64,000 nt of DNA, taken from positions 1,984,001-2,048,000 of the forward strand of contig NZ_CP194041.2 of NCBI RefSeq assembly GCF_050870875.2. The letters run 5' to 3'. The notes beneath the pieces were generated by a model. The model was given only the letters and a program-made list of their open reading frames with translations. It ran no database searches and was not told the DNA's origin. Positions 8,521 to 16,971 of this stretch are shown piece by piece (the stretch's first letter is position 1; every line of letters starts with the position of its first letter). The DNA is from Agarivorans sp050870875 (GTDB lineage Bacteria; Pseudomonadota; Gammaproteobacteria; Enterobacterales; Celerinatantimonadaceae). A program made the position numbers and the translations under genes.

Positions 8521-9183
8521 TTATCCCATCTCATAGTCTATCGGATCGGTGACTTGATTTAAGTGAAAGGCTTCTAGTCTTTCCTGACAGGCGCCACACT
8601 TACCGCAGGCTTGCTCTCTGCCATTATAGCAAGTCCATGTTTTGCTATAATCTAGTTTCATCGCTAAGCCATCTGCTAGGATTTCTACTTTGGATAGTTC
8701 TAGGTAGGGGCTTATTACCTCAACTGCCTGATAGTTGGCGATAAGACTAACATCATTCATTTTTTTGACGAATTCTGGACGGCAGTCAGGGTAGATGGCA
8801 TGGTCTCCAGAATGCGCGCCGTAAAAGACTTTTTTCGCACCGATTGAAACGGCATAAGCTATTGCTAACGACAGTAAAATCATGTTGCGGTTAGGGACCA
8901 CTGTCGATTTCATGGATTCTTCTTGATAATTGCCTTCCGGTATATCGATGTCTGAAGTGAGCGAAGAGCCAGCAAGTAACTGATTGATACTACTAATATC
9001 GACAATCTTATGGTCAATTGCTAAGTCTGAGCAAACATTTTTGGCAAAGTCGAGCTCTTTGAGATGGCGTTGTCCATAATTAAAGCTTAAGGCATAAGCT
9101 TGTAAGCCTTGCTGTAAAGTTTTATGCAGCACGGTATAAGAATCCATTCCACCAGAATAGATAACAACGGCTTTTTCTTTCAT
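8521..9183 (-). CDS. queC: 7-cyano-7-deazaguanine synthase QueC
   Basis: QueC makes preQ0 from 7-carboxy-7-deazaguanine with ATP and ammonia, on the way to queuosine in tRNA. The 220-residue protein begins with the PP-loop SGGMDSYT (SGGxDS), has the family segment VPNRNMILLSLA and ends with the zinc-binding cysteine set (CYNGREQACGKCGACQERL). It is divergent from queE across 66 bases, so one short region can drive both. I looked there for a preQ1 riboswitch and saw none. Confidence 0.97.
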   Translation of the reverse strand: MKEKAVVIYSGGMDSYTVLHKTLQQGLQAYALSFNYGQRHLKELDFAKNVCSDLAIDHKIVDISSINQLLAGSSLTSDIDIPEGNYQEESMKSTVVPNRNMILLSLAIAYAVSIGAKKVFYGAHSGDHAIYPDCRPEFVKKMNDVSLIANYQAVEVISPYLELSKVEILADGLAMKLDYSKTWTCYNGREQACGKCGACQERLEAFHLNQVTDPIDYEMG

Positions 9184-9249
9184 TGTTTGCTCTTTAAAAT
9201 GTGTTTTAATACAGAGTTAGATTCTCGCTTATTATCTATTAGGATACAA

Positions 9250-9924
9250 ATGTCGCAACGCTATTTACCGATCAATGAAATTTTTGAAACCATTCAAGGA
9301 GAAGGTTACTACACTGGCGTTCCCGCTATATTTATTCGGTTGCAAGGATGCGATGTTGGTTGTTCGTGGTGCGATACAAAGCATACTTGGGGGTTTGAAC
9401 CCTCACAACAGTGCGAGTTTGGTGAGATTATCGGTGTGTCTGGGGATAAGCCGCGTTGGGCCAATGCTTCTGTAGAGAACTTAGTGGCACAATTACAAAC
9501 GTATTCGGCAACGCATGTGGTGCTTACTGGTGGTGAGCCCTGTATTTATGATTTGAGAGACCTTTGTGAACGCTTGTTACAACGTTCTTATACGGTGCAA
9601 GTTGAAACCAGTGGCACTTACCCTATTTTAGTTAGTAGCAAGGCTTGGGTCACTGTATCTCCCAAAGTGGCGATGCAAGGAGGCAAGCCTATCCTTGAGC
9701 AAGCTTTGTTGCGGGCTGATGAAATAAAGCATCCCGTGGCCAGAGAAAAAGATATTGAGAATTTGCATGAATTGTTGTCTGGCGTGTCTGGTGATAAAGA
9801 TTTGACGATTTGTTTGCAACCGATAAGCCAACAAGCTCGTGCCACTCAATTATGCATTCAAACTTGTATTAAGAATAACTGGCGTTTGTCATTACAAACC
9901 CATAAATATCTGGGAATAGATTAA
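9250..9924 (+). CDS. queE: 7-carboxy-7-deazaguanine synthase QueE
   Basis: QueE is the radical-SAM enzyme that contracts the 6-carboxytetrahydropterin ring to 7-carboxy-7-deazaguanine, the step before QueC. The cluster motif is CDVGCSWC (CX3CX2C), near residue 38. MSQRYLPINEIFETIQGEG matches the family N-terminus, which places the start at 9250, not at the upstream ATGs in the same open frame. TGGEPC is the usual SAM-binding motif. The protein has 224 residues. It is adjacent to and divergent from queC. Confidence 0.95.
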   Translation: MSQRYLPINEIFETIQGEGYYTGVPAIFIRLQGCDVGCSWCDTKHTWGFEPSQQCEFGEIIGVSGDKPRWANASVENLVAQLQTYSATHVVLTGGEPCIYDLRDLCERLLQRSYTVQVETSGTYPILVSSKAWVTVSPKVAMQGGKPILEQALLRADEIKHPVAREKDIENLHELLSGVSGDKDLTICLQPISQQARATQLCIQTCIKNNWRLSLQTHKYLGID

Positions 9925-9978
9925 TCTGTCTATTGTTACTTTCTAATTAAATAAATTTCAGCGTAATTAAGGATTATT

Positions 9979-10992
9979 ATGGCTATATTGGTTACTGGTG
10001 GTGCCGGATATATTGGCAGTCATACTGTCGTTGAGTTATTGACCCAAGGTGAAGAGGTTATTGTGGTCGATAATTTGTGTAACTCACATCTTGCCGCACT
10101 CGACCGAGTGGAGCAAATAACAACAAAAAGACCTATTTTCTATCAACTTGATGTTATGGATAAATCGGCATTAGATGCCGTTTTTAGTAAGCATGATATT
10201 AGTGCGGTTATTCATTTTGCAGGCTTAAAAGCAGTGGGGGAATCGACAACGATACCCTTGCATTATTATCAAAATAATGTATCAGGAACCTTAACTTTAT
10301 GTGAAGTGATGGCAAAGTATCAGGTTAAAAATTTAGTATTTAGTTCTTCTGCGACGGTATATGGCGACCCACACGAGGTTCCCATCTTAGAAAGTTTTCC
10401 GACTGGTGCGACAAATCCTTATGGTCGTTCTAAATTGATAGTAGAGCAAATGTTAGGGGATTTATATGCGTCAGACAATAGTTGGAATATTGCTTTGTTA
10501 CGCTATTTTAATCCAGTTGGTGCACATCCATCGGGTTTAATCGGTGAGGATCCAAATGGTATCCCTAATAATTTGGTGCCTTATATTACGCAGGTTGCAG
10601 TGGGTCGCCTAGCACAATTGAGTGTCTTTGGTGATGATTATGATACCGTTGATGGTACTGGGGTGCGTGATTATATTCATGTGGTTGATTTGGCCAAGGG
10701 GCACTTGAAGGCGCTTACGAAGTTAGCAACTAAACCTGGGTTAGTCACCTATAATTTGGGCACGGGACAAGGCTATAGCGTGCTGGAAATGATTAAAGCT
10801 TTTGAAGCAGTCTCAGGTGTGACGATCAACTATCAAATTTCAGCTCGTCGTCCCGGAGATATTGCGAAGTGTTACTCTGATCCGAGTCTGGCCAAACAAC
10901 AGTTGGATTGGCAAGCAGAATTAACCTTGGATAATATGGCTGAAGATTCTTGGCGCTGGCAGCAAGCAAATCCGCAAGGATTTAGTGCTTAA
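9979..10992 (+). CDS. galE: UDP-glucose 4-epimerase
   Basis: GalE interconverts UDP-glucose and UDP-galactose for galactose use and for surface polysaccharides. The 337-residue product is an extended short-chain dehydrogenase. It has the NAD-binding GGAGYIGSH near residue 7, the catalytic SSSATVYG and YGRSK (Ser and YxxxK), and C-terminal substrate-binding segments (GTGVRDYIHVVDLAKGH). It stands alone with a strong terminator behind it, and no gal operon surrounds it, so a role in envelope sugar supply is as likely as galactose catabolism. Confidence 0.95.
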   Translation: MAILVTGGAGYIGSHTVVELLTQGEEVIVVDNLCNSHLAALDRVEQITTKRPIFYQLDVMDKSALDAVFSKHDISAVIHFAGLKAVGESTTIPLHYYQNNVSGTLTLCEVMAKYQVKNLVFSSSATVYGDPHEVPILESFPTGATNPYGRSKLIVEQMLGDLYASDNSWNIALLRYFNPVGAHPSGLIGEDPNGIPNNLVPYITQVAVGRLAQLSVFGDDYDTVDGTGVRDYIHVVDLAKGHLKALTKLATKPGLVTYNLGTGQGYSVLEMIKAFEAVSGVTINYQISARRPGDIAKCYSDPSLAKQQLDWQAELTLDNMAEDSWRWQQANPQGFSA

Positions 10993-11003
10993 CTATAATA
11001 AAT

Positions 11004-11029
11004 AAAAGCGAGCTTTAAAGCTCGCTTTT
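11004..11029. terminator. Bidirectional terminator between galE and hns
   Basis: A 26-base perfect palindrome (AAAAGCGAGCTTT and its complement) lies between the convergent galE and hns genes. A-tract and T-tract flanks make it work as a rho-independent terminator in both directions. Confidence 0.9.
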
Positions 11030-11036
11030 CAATTAC

Positions 11037-11444
11037 TTAAATAAGGAAATCCGCTTTGGTTTTGCCTTCATTTTTAATCGCTTTTTGAATCGGTGAAGGT
11101 GTGCGGCCTTGTCCGGTCCAAGTTTTCTCTTCGCCATTTTCGTCTACGAATTTATATTTTGCAGGTAATGGCTCGCGTTTTTTTCTTTCTTTAACGGGAG
11201 CTTGTTCAATCATCGATAATAATTCATTCGGATCGATGCCATCTTGTTCTAGTAAGGCTTTGTATTTTTCTAATTTTTCTTGTTTTTCTCGTTGTTGCTG
11301 TTCTTCTTCAGCGCGAACTTGGTAACGTTCATCTAAAATAGATTTAAGCTTGTTGTAGCTTTCTTCTATCTGTTCAATTGATAATTCTTTAGTCGCCGCT
11401 TTCAGGCTTCTAGCATTTAAAAATACTTTGATAAAATCGGTCAT
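11037..11444 (-). CDS. hns: H-NS family nucleoid-structuring protein
   Basis: H-NS binds curved AT-rich DNA and silences acquired genes. The 135-residue protein has the usual layout: an N-terminal coiled-coil oligomerisation region (about residues 1-70, rich in Glu, Gln and Lys), a basic linker (KERKKREPLP), and the C-terminal DNA-binding domain with the core TWTGQGRTPSPIQ, where QGR is the minor-groove hook. The upstream DNA (11445-11600) is very AT-rich, consistent with self-regulation. It could be a paralogue such as StpA or VicH; the sequence alone does not decide. Confidence 0.93.
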   Translation of the reverse strand: MTDFIKVFLNARSLKAATKELSIEQIEESYNKLKSILDERYQVRAEEEQQQREKQEKLEKYKALLEQDGIDPNELLSMIEQAPVKERKKREPLPAKYKFVDENGEEKTWTGQGRTPSPIQKAIKNEGKTKADFLI

Positions 11445-11628
11445 GTTTGTCCCGCTTATATTAATTAGCTTTATTTAATCGACATCTAAATTTTAATTAG
11501 ATCTATGCGCTTGTCAATTATGTCTTTATAAATAATGAAATGAATATTTAAATAGGTCGCTTTTTCCTTTTAAAGTTTAGGTTGAAAATTCTGTATATAA
11601 GGGTAAAATCCAGCTCCTAACGCTAGTA

Positions 11629-11788
11629 TGTAGAGGTGCTCTGACCAAAAGTAGTGCAAAATGGGGTGATGCCATTGGTTTTGTACAAAAGGGGTCAGTG
11701 CCGAAGTAATAGGTGCTATCAACGCCGATTGCTGGTGCAGTATTTAATAGATGCTGCATTGTCATAGTAAAAACTATGGAGAGCTACA
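11629..11788 (+). promoter_or_regulatory. Lysine riboswitch (L box) upstream of lysW
   Basis: This leader has the conserved features of the lysine aptamer. AGAGGTGC stands at the 5' junction (11632-11639). A P2 stem CTGACC/GGTCAG (11641-11646 with 11693-11698) is followed by the invariant GTGCCGAAG (11698-11706). A GCAG/CTGC arm follows, and the 3' closing strand GGAGAGCTACA restores P1 by pairing CTACA (11784-11788) with TGTAG (11629-11633). The next gene is a NhaC-family transporter, and lysine riboswitch plus NhaC-type LysW is a known pairing in Shewanella and Vibrio. The call is made by eye from conserved bases and pairing. Confidence 0.85.
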
Positions 11789-11815
11789 GGGTTTTTAGCT
11801 GCATCAAGTGCGGCG

Positions 11816-11853
11816 GGCTCGGTTTGCTCTCAGAAATAATAGACCGAGAAGCC
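11816..11853 (+). promoter_or_regulatory. Possible ribosome-site-sequestering hairpin of the lysine riboswitch
   Basis: CTCGGT (11818-11823) can pair with ACCGAG (11843-11848), hiding the GAGAA ribosome site (11846-11850) just before the lysW ATG. The loop contains GCTCTC (11826-11831), complementary to GAGAGC (11779-11784) in the 3' closing strand of the aptamer. A simple switch follows: without lysine, GAGAGC pairs with the loop and the ribosome site opens; with lysine, P1 forms and the hairpin shuts translation off. The pairings are seen; the mechanism is inferred. Confidence 0.5.
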
Positions 11854-13422
11854 ATGCAAACACTTTCTTATTCAGATTCTTTATTGTCAATTTTGCCGCC
11901 AACTATTGCCTTATTAGTGGCGCTAATAACCCGTCGCGTTATTACCGCCCTATGCTGTGGTATTTTAAGTGGTGCATATTTGCTCAGTGACTACTCCATT
12001 AATGATAGTTTTGTTTATCTATCTCAACTAGCTGTAGGCTTGGTTTGGGATGAGGGCGAAGCTAATTTCTGGAATTTGCAAATCATTCTGTTTTTATTAT
12101 TGCTGGGGGGGATGACCAGTTTAATGAGTGCAGCTGGCTCCACTCAAGCCTTTGCCGAATGGGCAAAACGAAGAATTAAAACTCAGCGCCATGCCACCAT
12201 CGCCACTGCTTTATTAAGCTTTGTGGTATTTGTGGATGACTACTTTCATAGTTTGGCGGTTGGCAGTGTCGCTCGTCCGCTCACCGATCAGGCGGGCGTC
12301 TCGCGCGCCAAGCTTGCTTATTTATTGGATTCCACTGCGGCGCCGGTATGTGTATTGATGCCTTTATCGAGTTGGGGCGCTTATATCATTGCTTTGGTTG
12401 GAGGCTTGTTAGTCAGTCATGGAATCACCAATATTACGCCCTTAGCGGCTTTTGCTACCATGATTCCCTTAAATTTTTATGCAGTATTTGCTTTGCTAAT
12501 GGCCCTAACTGTCGCTTATTTTAATCTGAATATTGGTCCCATGAAGCAACATGAAGATGCGGCCGCGGCGGGGCAGTTATTTGACCCAGCCAAGGGCACG
12601 CCACCAGGCAGCATAAACCATGACTTTCAAGCGAGTAATGGCTCACCTTTAGGCTTGGTATTACCGATCATCATATTAACGTTGGTCACTTTTAGCTGTT
12701 TTGTTGTAACTGGTGCTGCAACTATTGAATCGCAAGTCTCCTTTAGCCTGTTACTGGCATTGGAAAATACAGATGTTACTTTATCGCTGGTGATTGGAGG
12801 TGCTGCCGCATTGTTGCTAAGTATGGGCTTTGCTGCCAAACAGAGTTTAAGCCTGCAGCAGATTATTAATGCTCTCTGGCTTGGTATTAAAGCGATGAGC
12901 CCGGCGATTGCTATTCTGTTGTTTGCTTGGTCAATTAGTGGTGTGATTGGTGATATTGAGACGGGTAAATACTTGGCCTCGAGACTCACTGGTTCGATAG
13001 ATCCAAGCATGTTACCAGTGTTGCTGTTTATTCTTGCTGGTGTGATGGCTTTTGCTACGGGTACCAGCTGGGGGACATTTGGTATTATGCTGCCCATTGC
13101 TGCAGACATGGCGGTGGCCAGTGATGTGAGTCTCATATTGCCGATGTTGTCGGCGGTGTTATCTGGGGCGGTTTTTGGTGATCATTGCTCGCCGATTTCG
13201 GATACCACTATTTTGTCATCGACAGGTGCTGCCTGTCATCATTTAGACCATGTGGCGACTCAACTTCCCTATGCTTTATTAGTTGCATTGATCAGCATTG
13301 CTAGTTACATCGTGATGGGAATCACCGGAAATGTGATGGCGGCCTTATCGATTGGTCTAGGCTTATTTGCTATCTCCACCGCGGGTTTATATTATCTGCA
13401 GCAAACACCTGTCAAAGCTTAA
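11854..13422 (+). CDS. lysW: Lysine transporter LysW (NhaC superfamily)
   Basis: A 522-residue membrane protein of the Na+/H+ antiporter NhaC superfamily with about 12 hydrophobic segments. Conserved polar patches include VFVDDYFHSLAVGSV, DSTAAPVCVLMPLSSWGAY, ATGTSWGTFGIMLPIA and GAVFGDHCSPISDTTILSS. Sequence alone would say sodium/proton antiporter, but the lysine riboswitch upstream points to sodium-driven lysine uptake (LysW). The open frame reaches back to 11713, and an ATG at 11776 falls inside the aptamer. The ATG at 11854, with GAGAA ahead of it, begins just before the first conserved helix and is the only start consistent with the riboswitch. Confidence 0.85.
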   Translation: MQTLSYSDSLLSILPPTIALLVALITRRVITALCCGILSGAYLLSDYSINDSFVYLSQLAVGLVWDEGEANFWNLQIILFLLLLGGMTSLMSAAGSTQAFAEWAKRRIKTQRHATIATALLSFVVFVDDYFHSLAVGSVARPLTDQAGVSRAKLAYLLDSTAAPVCVLMPLSSWGAYIIALVGGLLVSHGITNITPLAAFATMIPLNFYAVFALLMALTVAYFNLNIGPMKQHEDAAAAGQLFDPAKGTPPGSINHDFQASNGSPLGLVLPIIILTLVTFSCFVVTGAATIESQVSFSLLLALENTDVTLSLVIGGAAALLLSMGFAAKQSLSLQQIINALWLGIKAMSPAIAILLFAWSISGVIGDIETGKYLASRLTGSIDPSMLPVLLFILAGVMAFATGTSWGTFGIMLPIAADMAVASDVSLILPMLSAVLSGAVFGDHCSPISDTTILSSTGAACHHLDHVATQLPYALLVALISIASYIVMGITGNVMAALSIGLGLFAISTAGLYYLQQTPVKA

Positions 13423-13465
13423 AGGCTAGGCAGATCGAACAATAATTTTAGGGACTTTGTTGTAG

Positions 13466-14050
13466 ATGGCTTCATTACATTTTAAATATGCGGCAATGAA
13501 TTCGGGAAAATCGACGCAATTAATTCAGGCTCATTTTAATTATCAGGAGCGAGGCATGAACCCATTGGCTTTGCTTCCTGCAATGGATACAAGAGATGGT
13601 GAAGGGATCATCAAGGCTCGAGTCGGCTTGTCACTGCGTGCCGAAACTTTTTGCACACAACAAGATCTGTTTGAATTAGTACTTACTAAACAGCGCCAAC
13701 AGTCTTTAGATGTGGTGATAGTTGACGAAGGGCAGTTTTTAAGTCGCGCTCAAGTCTACCAACTTGCAAACGTTGTTGATGAGCTAAATATACCAGTCAT
13801 GGTTTATGGTTTGAAAACGGACTTTTTAGGGGAGTTGTTTGAGGGGGCTTATCATCTGTTATGTTTGGCAGATAAACTTGAGGAACTGAAAAGTATTTGT
13901 TGGTGCGGCAACAAAGGGCATTTCAACGCCAGAATAGATCTCAATGGACAGGTGGTTCATGAAGGTAAACAGATCGAAATTGGTGGTAATGAGCGTTATG
14001 TCTCTTTATGTCGTAAGCATTTTATTCAAGGGAATGCGGGAGAGCATTAA
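13466..14050 (+). CDS. tdk: Thymidine kinase
   Basis: Tdk phosphorylates thymidine to dTMP in salvage. The 194-residue protein is of the TK1-like type II class: P-loop MNSGKSTQ near residue 11, Walker B DEGQFL, a lasso loop with LKTDFLGELFEGAYHLL, and cysteines CWCG and the late CRKH for the structural zinc. The start is closely preceded by GGGAC. It follows lysW after 43 bases without a clear terminator and may share its transcript. Confidence 0.96.
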   Translation: MASLHFKYAAMNSGKSTQLIQAHFNYQERGMNPLALLPAMDTRDGEGIIKARVGLSLRAETFCTQQDLFELVLTKQRQQSLDVVIVDEGQFLSRAQVYQLANVVDELNIPVMVYGLKTDFLGELFEGAYHLLCLADKLEELKSICWCGNKGHFNARIDLNGQVVHEGKQIEIGGNERYVSLCRKHFIQGNAGEH

Positions 14051-14071
14051 GGCTTATTGATCTTTGGTGGG

Positions 14072-14452
14072 TCATTTAGAGAGTGCGTCGTGGCAACGGC
14101 GCTCAGCAGATTTAAGTTCCATTAATACAACTTGAATATCTTCTAATTGCTGCAATAAGCTGTGTTTTCTCGATTTTATTTTTTCGATCAATTGCAATAC
14201 CTCATCACTGTTATTTAGTTTGGCATCGTAAAGATTAAATAATTCTCTGATTTCACTTAGCGAAAATCCTAAACGTTTACCTCTTAAAGTGAGTTTGAGT
14301 CTTAATTTGTCATGTTTGTTATAGAGACGTTTGTTGCCAAGGCGCTGTGGCTCAAGCAATCCTTGGTCTTCATAATAACGAATACTGCGGGTACTAATGG
14401 CAAATTCTTTGGCAAGTTCACTTATGGTAAATAATGTTGAGCTACGACTCAT
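14072..14452 (-). CDS. MerR-family transcriptional regulator, LiuR-like
   Basis: A 126-residue MerR-type regulator. The N-terminal winged helix reads FTISELAKEFAISTRSIRYY followed by EDQGLL, and the second DNA-binding segment RGKRLGFSLSEIRELFNLYD closely resembles LiuR, which controls branched-chain amino-acid and fatty-acid breakdown in marine gammaproteobacteria. A C-terminal coiled coil (about residues 65-110) makes the dimer, and no metal-binding cysteine pair is present. The open frame starts at 14503, but the ATG at 14452 has an excellent site (GAGGAAAC) and fits the family start. It lies 100 bases behind fadL on the same strand. The LiuR name is tentative because no liu genes are nearby. 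Confidence 0.85.
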   Translation of the reverse strand: MSRSSTLFTISELAKEFAISTRSIRYYEDQGLLEPQRLGNKRLYNKHDKLRLKLTLRGKRLGFSLSEIRELFNLYDAKLNNSDEVLQLIEKIKSRKHSLLQQLEDIQVVLMELKSAERRCHDALSK

Positions 14453-14552
14453 GTTTCCTCTGTTAACGGTTACTTTTCGAGGGGAATTAACGGGCTTGCT
14501 CAAGCCTCAGTAAAAGGTAGCCAGACTTAACTGACTACCTAAATTTAAATGT

Positions 14553-15809
14553 CTAGAAGCTATGGTTATATTGCATCGCAAAGATGTAAGCATCGCCTTT
14601 TGAGATAAATTCTACACCTTCTTCGTTAAAGCCACCTTCTTTACCTTGTATATAAGTAAACCCGGTATCGAAGCTACTGTACTCACTTAAGCTATAGGTA
14701 AATCCTAGTCCGTAATTGTAGCGATCATTATCGGGGATGCTGATGGTTTTATGAGTGCGCGAAGGACTTTGGTCGTAAGCCATTCCTGCGCGTAACTGCC
14801 ATTGTGGGTTCAGGTACCAAGTGCCACCAAGTGCAAGTCGATAAGAGTTACTAAACTTCTCGTCTTTTTGCAACATCGTCGTGCCTTCAGAGTTGGTTGC
14901 TCTGATCTCCTGAAAGGTGCTCCAACCGGTCCATAAGTAGCTGTAATGAATTGCAAAGGCCTGATTTAATCGGTGATATCCAGAGAATTCAAAAATGTCG
15001 GGCAGGTTCAGGGTGAGCTCTCCCGGGATCACTTGTCCCCCAGTACCATAGGGGTTACTACTTAAGCCTTCAGGGATCTCTGAAAAGTAATCCCCGTCAA
15101 AGTCCAAGTCGACTTTAGAACGATAACTCACTCCAAAACGGTGGTCTTGATTAATTTCCCACATTGCACCAATGTTCCAGCCATACCCCCAACCATCACC
15201 CTCTACTGAGGCTGCGGTACCCGTCGCGGGAAAGGGACTACTACTACTGCCAAAGTTACGGATCAGCTTGGCGGTACCGTAAACAGCATTTACGCCGGCG
15301 CCAATGCTAAGCTGGGAATTAATTCGATAAGACACATTTGGGTTAAAGCTCATTGTCACCAGTTCGGTGTTACCACCGATCTGACCTGCAGCATAGTCAC
15401 TGGGGTATTCGGTTGAAAGCCCAAAATTGGTAAATAGGCCAACTCCCCAAGCCCACTTGTCATTCAAGGGTTGAATGAAATATCCAGCAGGGACCAGTGC
15501 ACTAGGAGCGACATCTTGATTGCTTAAGGCATTATCAAGACTAGCTACGCCATTGTTACCTTTTACATAAACGTCGGGCGAGATGTAGCTGAGCGCTCCG
15601 GATACGGCAATGCTGTCAAACATCGACATGGCTGCTGGATTACGAGCGAGAACTGCAGCATTGTCGGCGATTGCAGCTTCTCCGGCAAAAGCGCGGCCTA
15701 AACCGCTTGCGGAGTGTTCAACTAACTGAAAACCTGCCGCGTGTATCTGTGTTGCGGTTAGTGCACTTGATGCGGTGATAAGCGCGAGTGGCAATATCCT
15801 TATCTTCAT
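14553..15809 (-). CDS. fadL: Outer-membrane long-chain fatty acid transporter FadL
   Basis: FadL takes long-chain fatty acids and other hydrophobic compounds through the outer membrane. The 418-residue precursor has a signal peptide (residues 1-24, ending in HAAG), then the family N-terminal hatch domain with QLVEHSASGLGRAFAGEAA and the NPA motif (ARNPAAMSMFD). Fourteen-strand barrel repeats follow, and the chain ends in an aromatic residue (YNHSF), as outer-membrane barrels do. A long, operator-like region precedes it (see 15810-16251). The MerR regulator follows on the same strand. Confidence 0.95.
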   Translation of the reverse strand: MKIRILPLALITASSALTATQIHAAGFQLVEHSASGLGRAFAGEAAIADNAAVLARNPAAMSMFDSIAVSGALSYISPDVYVKGNNGVASLDNALSNQDVAPSALVPAGYFIQPLNDKWAWGVGLFTNFGLSTEYPSDYAAGQIGGNTELVTMSFNPNVSYRINSQLSIGAGVNAVYGTAKLIRNFGSSSSPFPATGTAASVEGDGWGYGWNIGAMWEINQDHRFGVSYRSKVDLDFDGDYFSEIPEGLSSNPYGTGGQVIPGELTLNLPDIFEFSGYHRLNQAFAIHYSYLWTGWSTFQEIRATNSEGTTMLQKDEKFSNSYRLALGGTWYLNPQWQLRAGMAYDQSPSRTHKTISIPDNDRYNYGLGFTYSLSEYSSFDTGFTYIQGKEGGFNEEGVEFISKGDAYIFAMQYNHSF

Positions 15810-16251
15810 CGTTTCCCTCTCTAATACGGCAAAAGTTTATCGTTATGGGTCTTGGTTAAGCTTTGCTTATCTATTTTGCTCCATTTTTTCAGGCTAAAAA
15901 CGGTTTAGCTGAACTTTTAAAGCAAACAAACACCGTGAATGATTGTTTGCTTAAGTCGCATTCTTCGACCCTACTTGCTCTGTTTTGTATCAAGCGCTGA
16001 CAAACAGTTGCAAATAATCTCGAAAGATAAGCAGGCCTCTAGTGAGCTGACCTCTGACCAGATTAAGAGAAAATGAACAAAATGTTAAGCTGATGTTAAT
16101 TGAGAATGTTAAAAGTTGGAGCTAACGCACAAAGTTAAACAAGTGTTTGATAATGATATTGGCCGATGTGGAGTGCTTGAGCTTGCCTCAATAAAAGAAA
16201 TACTTCTAATAAAATAGTAAGTTAAGCTGAGTTCTCAGCTTAACTTGATGA
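15810..16251. promoter_or_regulatory. Non-coding fadL upstream region with operator-like elements
   Basis: No gene is visible in these 442 bases. Two elements stand out. A perfect ten-base inverted repeat (AAGCAAACAA at 15920-15929, TTGTTTGCTT at 15943-15952) lies about 110 bases before the fadL start and could be a regulator site or an RNA hairpin. At 16046-16063 the sequence GCTGACCTCTGACCAGA resembles FadR half-sites and shares CTGACCTCT with the fadI promoter operator. The rest is AT-rich. Confidence 0.5.
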
Positions 16252-16971
16252 CTAAATCGATTGATTAAGGTCTTGAGTTAAAATTTCTACCGATTTTTCT
16301 ATTGGTTCGTTGCGCTCACCAACCACGACTAAGCTGGCGTTTTGTAAGCGGGTGACGGTGCCGCGCATCTTTTTGTCAGCAAAATTTTCTTCCATCGCTA
16401 ACTCTGTGGATTGAGGAACCACAAAGACATTAATGTTCGAGCCCATCTTGCCTTTCATCACCATATGAAAGGCTGGGCTGCCACCATAGGAGCAATGATT
16501 CACATAAACCACTTCACCGGGCAGTTGTTTAAAACTGGCTCCGTAGCGTTCAAGCTTGGCATTTACGGTTTGCAGGGATGGCTGCTCATCGACCCCGTTA
16601 ATAAAGGGCATTTCTTCGTAAACATGGTTCAGGGCTATTTGCCCAATGTCTCCGGGAGCGGTTGTGTGCCAGTTTATCAAGCTAAAACTTAAACCCAGAA
16701 CAAAGGCGACAGAGGCGGCCATTGCCATATGGAAGCGGGTTTTACGGCGGTAACGCGATTGTGAATCGTCAAAACTCTGGCGTAAAATGAGCCGTTCAGC
16801 AAGTCCTTCTGGAACCTCCACGTTGAAAGCTTGTTCCAGTTTATTTTCGAAGTGCTGCATTTCGTCATAAAGTTTTTTGTTTTTAGCCGTTTGATTGGCT
16901 TCCTGAATGAACGCTTCATCACGCTCACGAGGATTGGTATACAGCTGGCGGCGGAATTCTAGCTCATCCAT
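16252..16971 (-). CDS. DUF3379 membrane protein, probable anti-sigma factor
   Basis: A 239-residue protein with a charged cytoplasmic N-terminus (residues 1-79, MDELEFRRQLYTNPRERDEA), one membrane helix (about 81-99) and a periplasmic C-terminal domain with a conserved-looking CSYGGSPAFHMVMKG stretch. It matches DUF3379 as I know that family. Its start overlaps the end of the ECF sigma gene by eight bases. Gene order, coupling and single-pass topology all fit an anti-sigma factor that holds the sigma factor at the membrane. That function is inferred from context and is not shown by motifs; no zinc-binding HxxxCxxC motif is present. Confidence 0.8.
   Translation of the reverse strand: MDELEFRRQLYTNPRERDEAFIQEANQTAKNKKLYDEMQHFENKLEQAFNVEVPEGLAERLILRQSFDDSQSRYRRKTRFHMAMAASVAFVLGLSFSLINWHTTAPGDIGQIALNHVYEEMPFINGVDEQPSLQTVNAKLERYGASFKQLPGEVVYVNHCSYGGSPAFHMVMKGKMGSNINVFVVPQSTELAMEENFADKKMRGTVTRLQNASLVVVGERNEPIEKSVEILTQDLNQSI

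Noticed and set aside
9184..9249. PreQ1 riboswitch between queC and queE
   Set aside because: The 66 bases lack the conserved preQ1 aptamer loop and A-rich tail.
11713..11853. N-terminal extension of lysW from 11713 or 11776
   Set aside because: These starts lie inside or directly after the lysine aptamer, and the peptide has no likeness to the transporter family.
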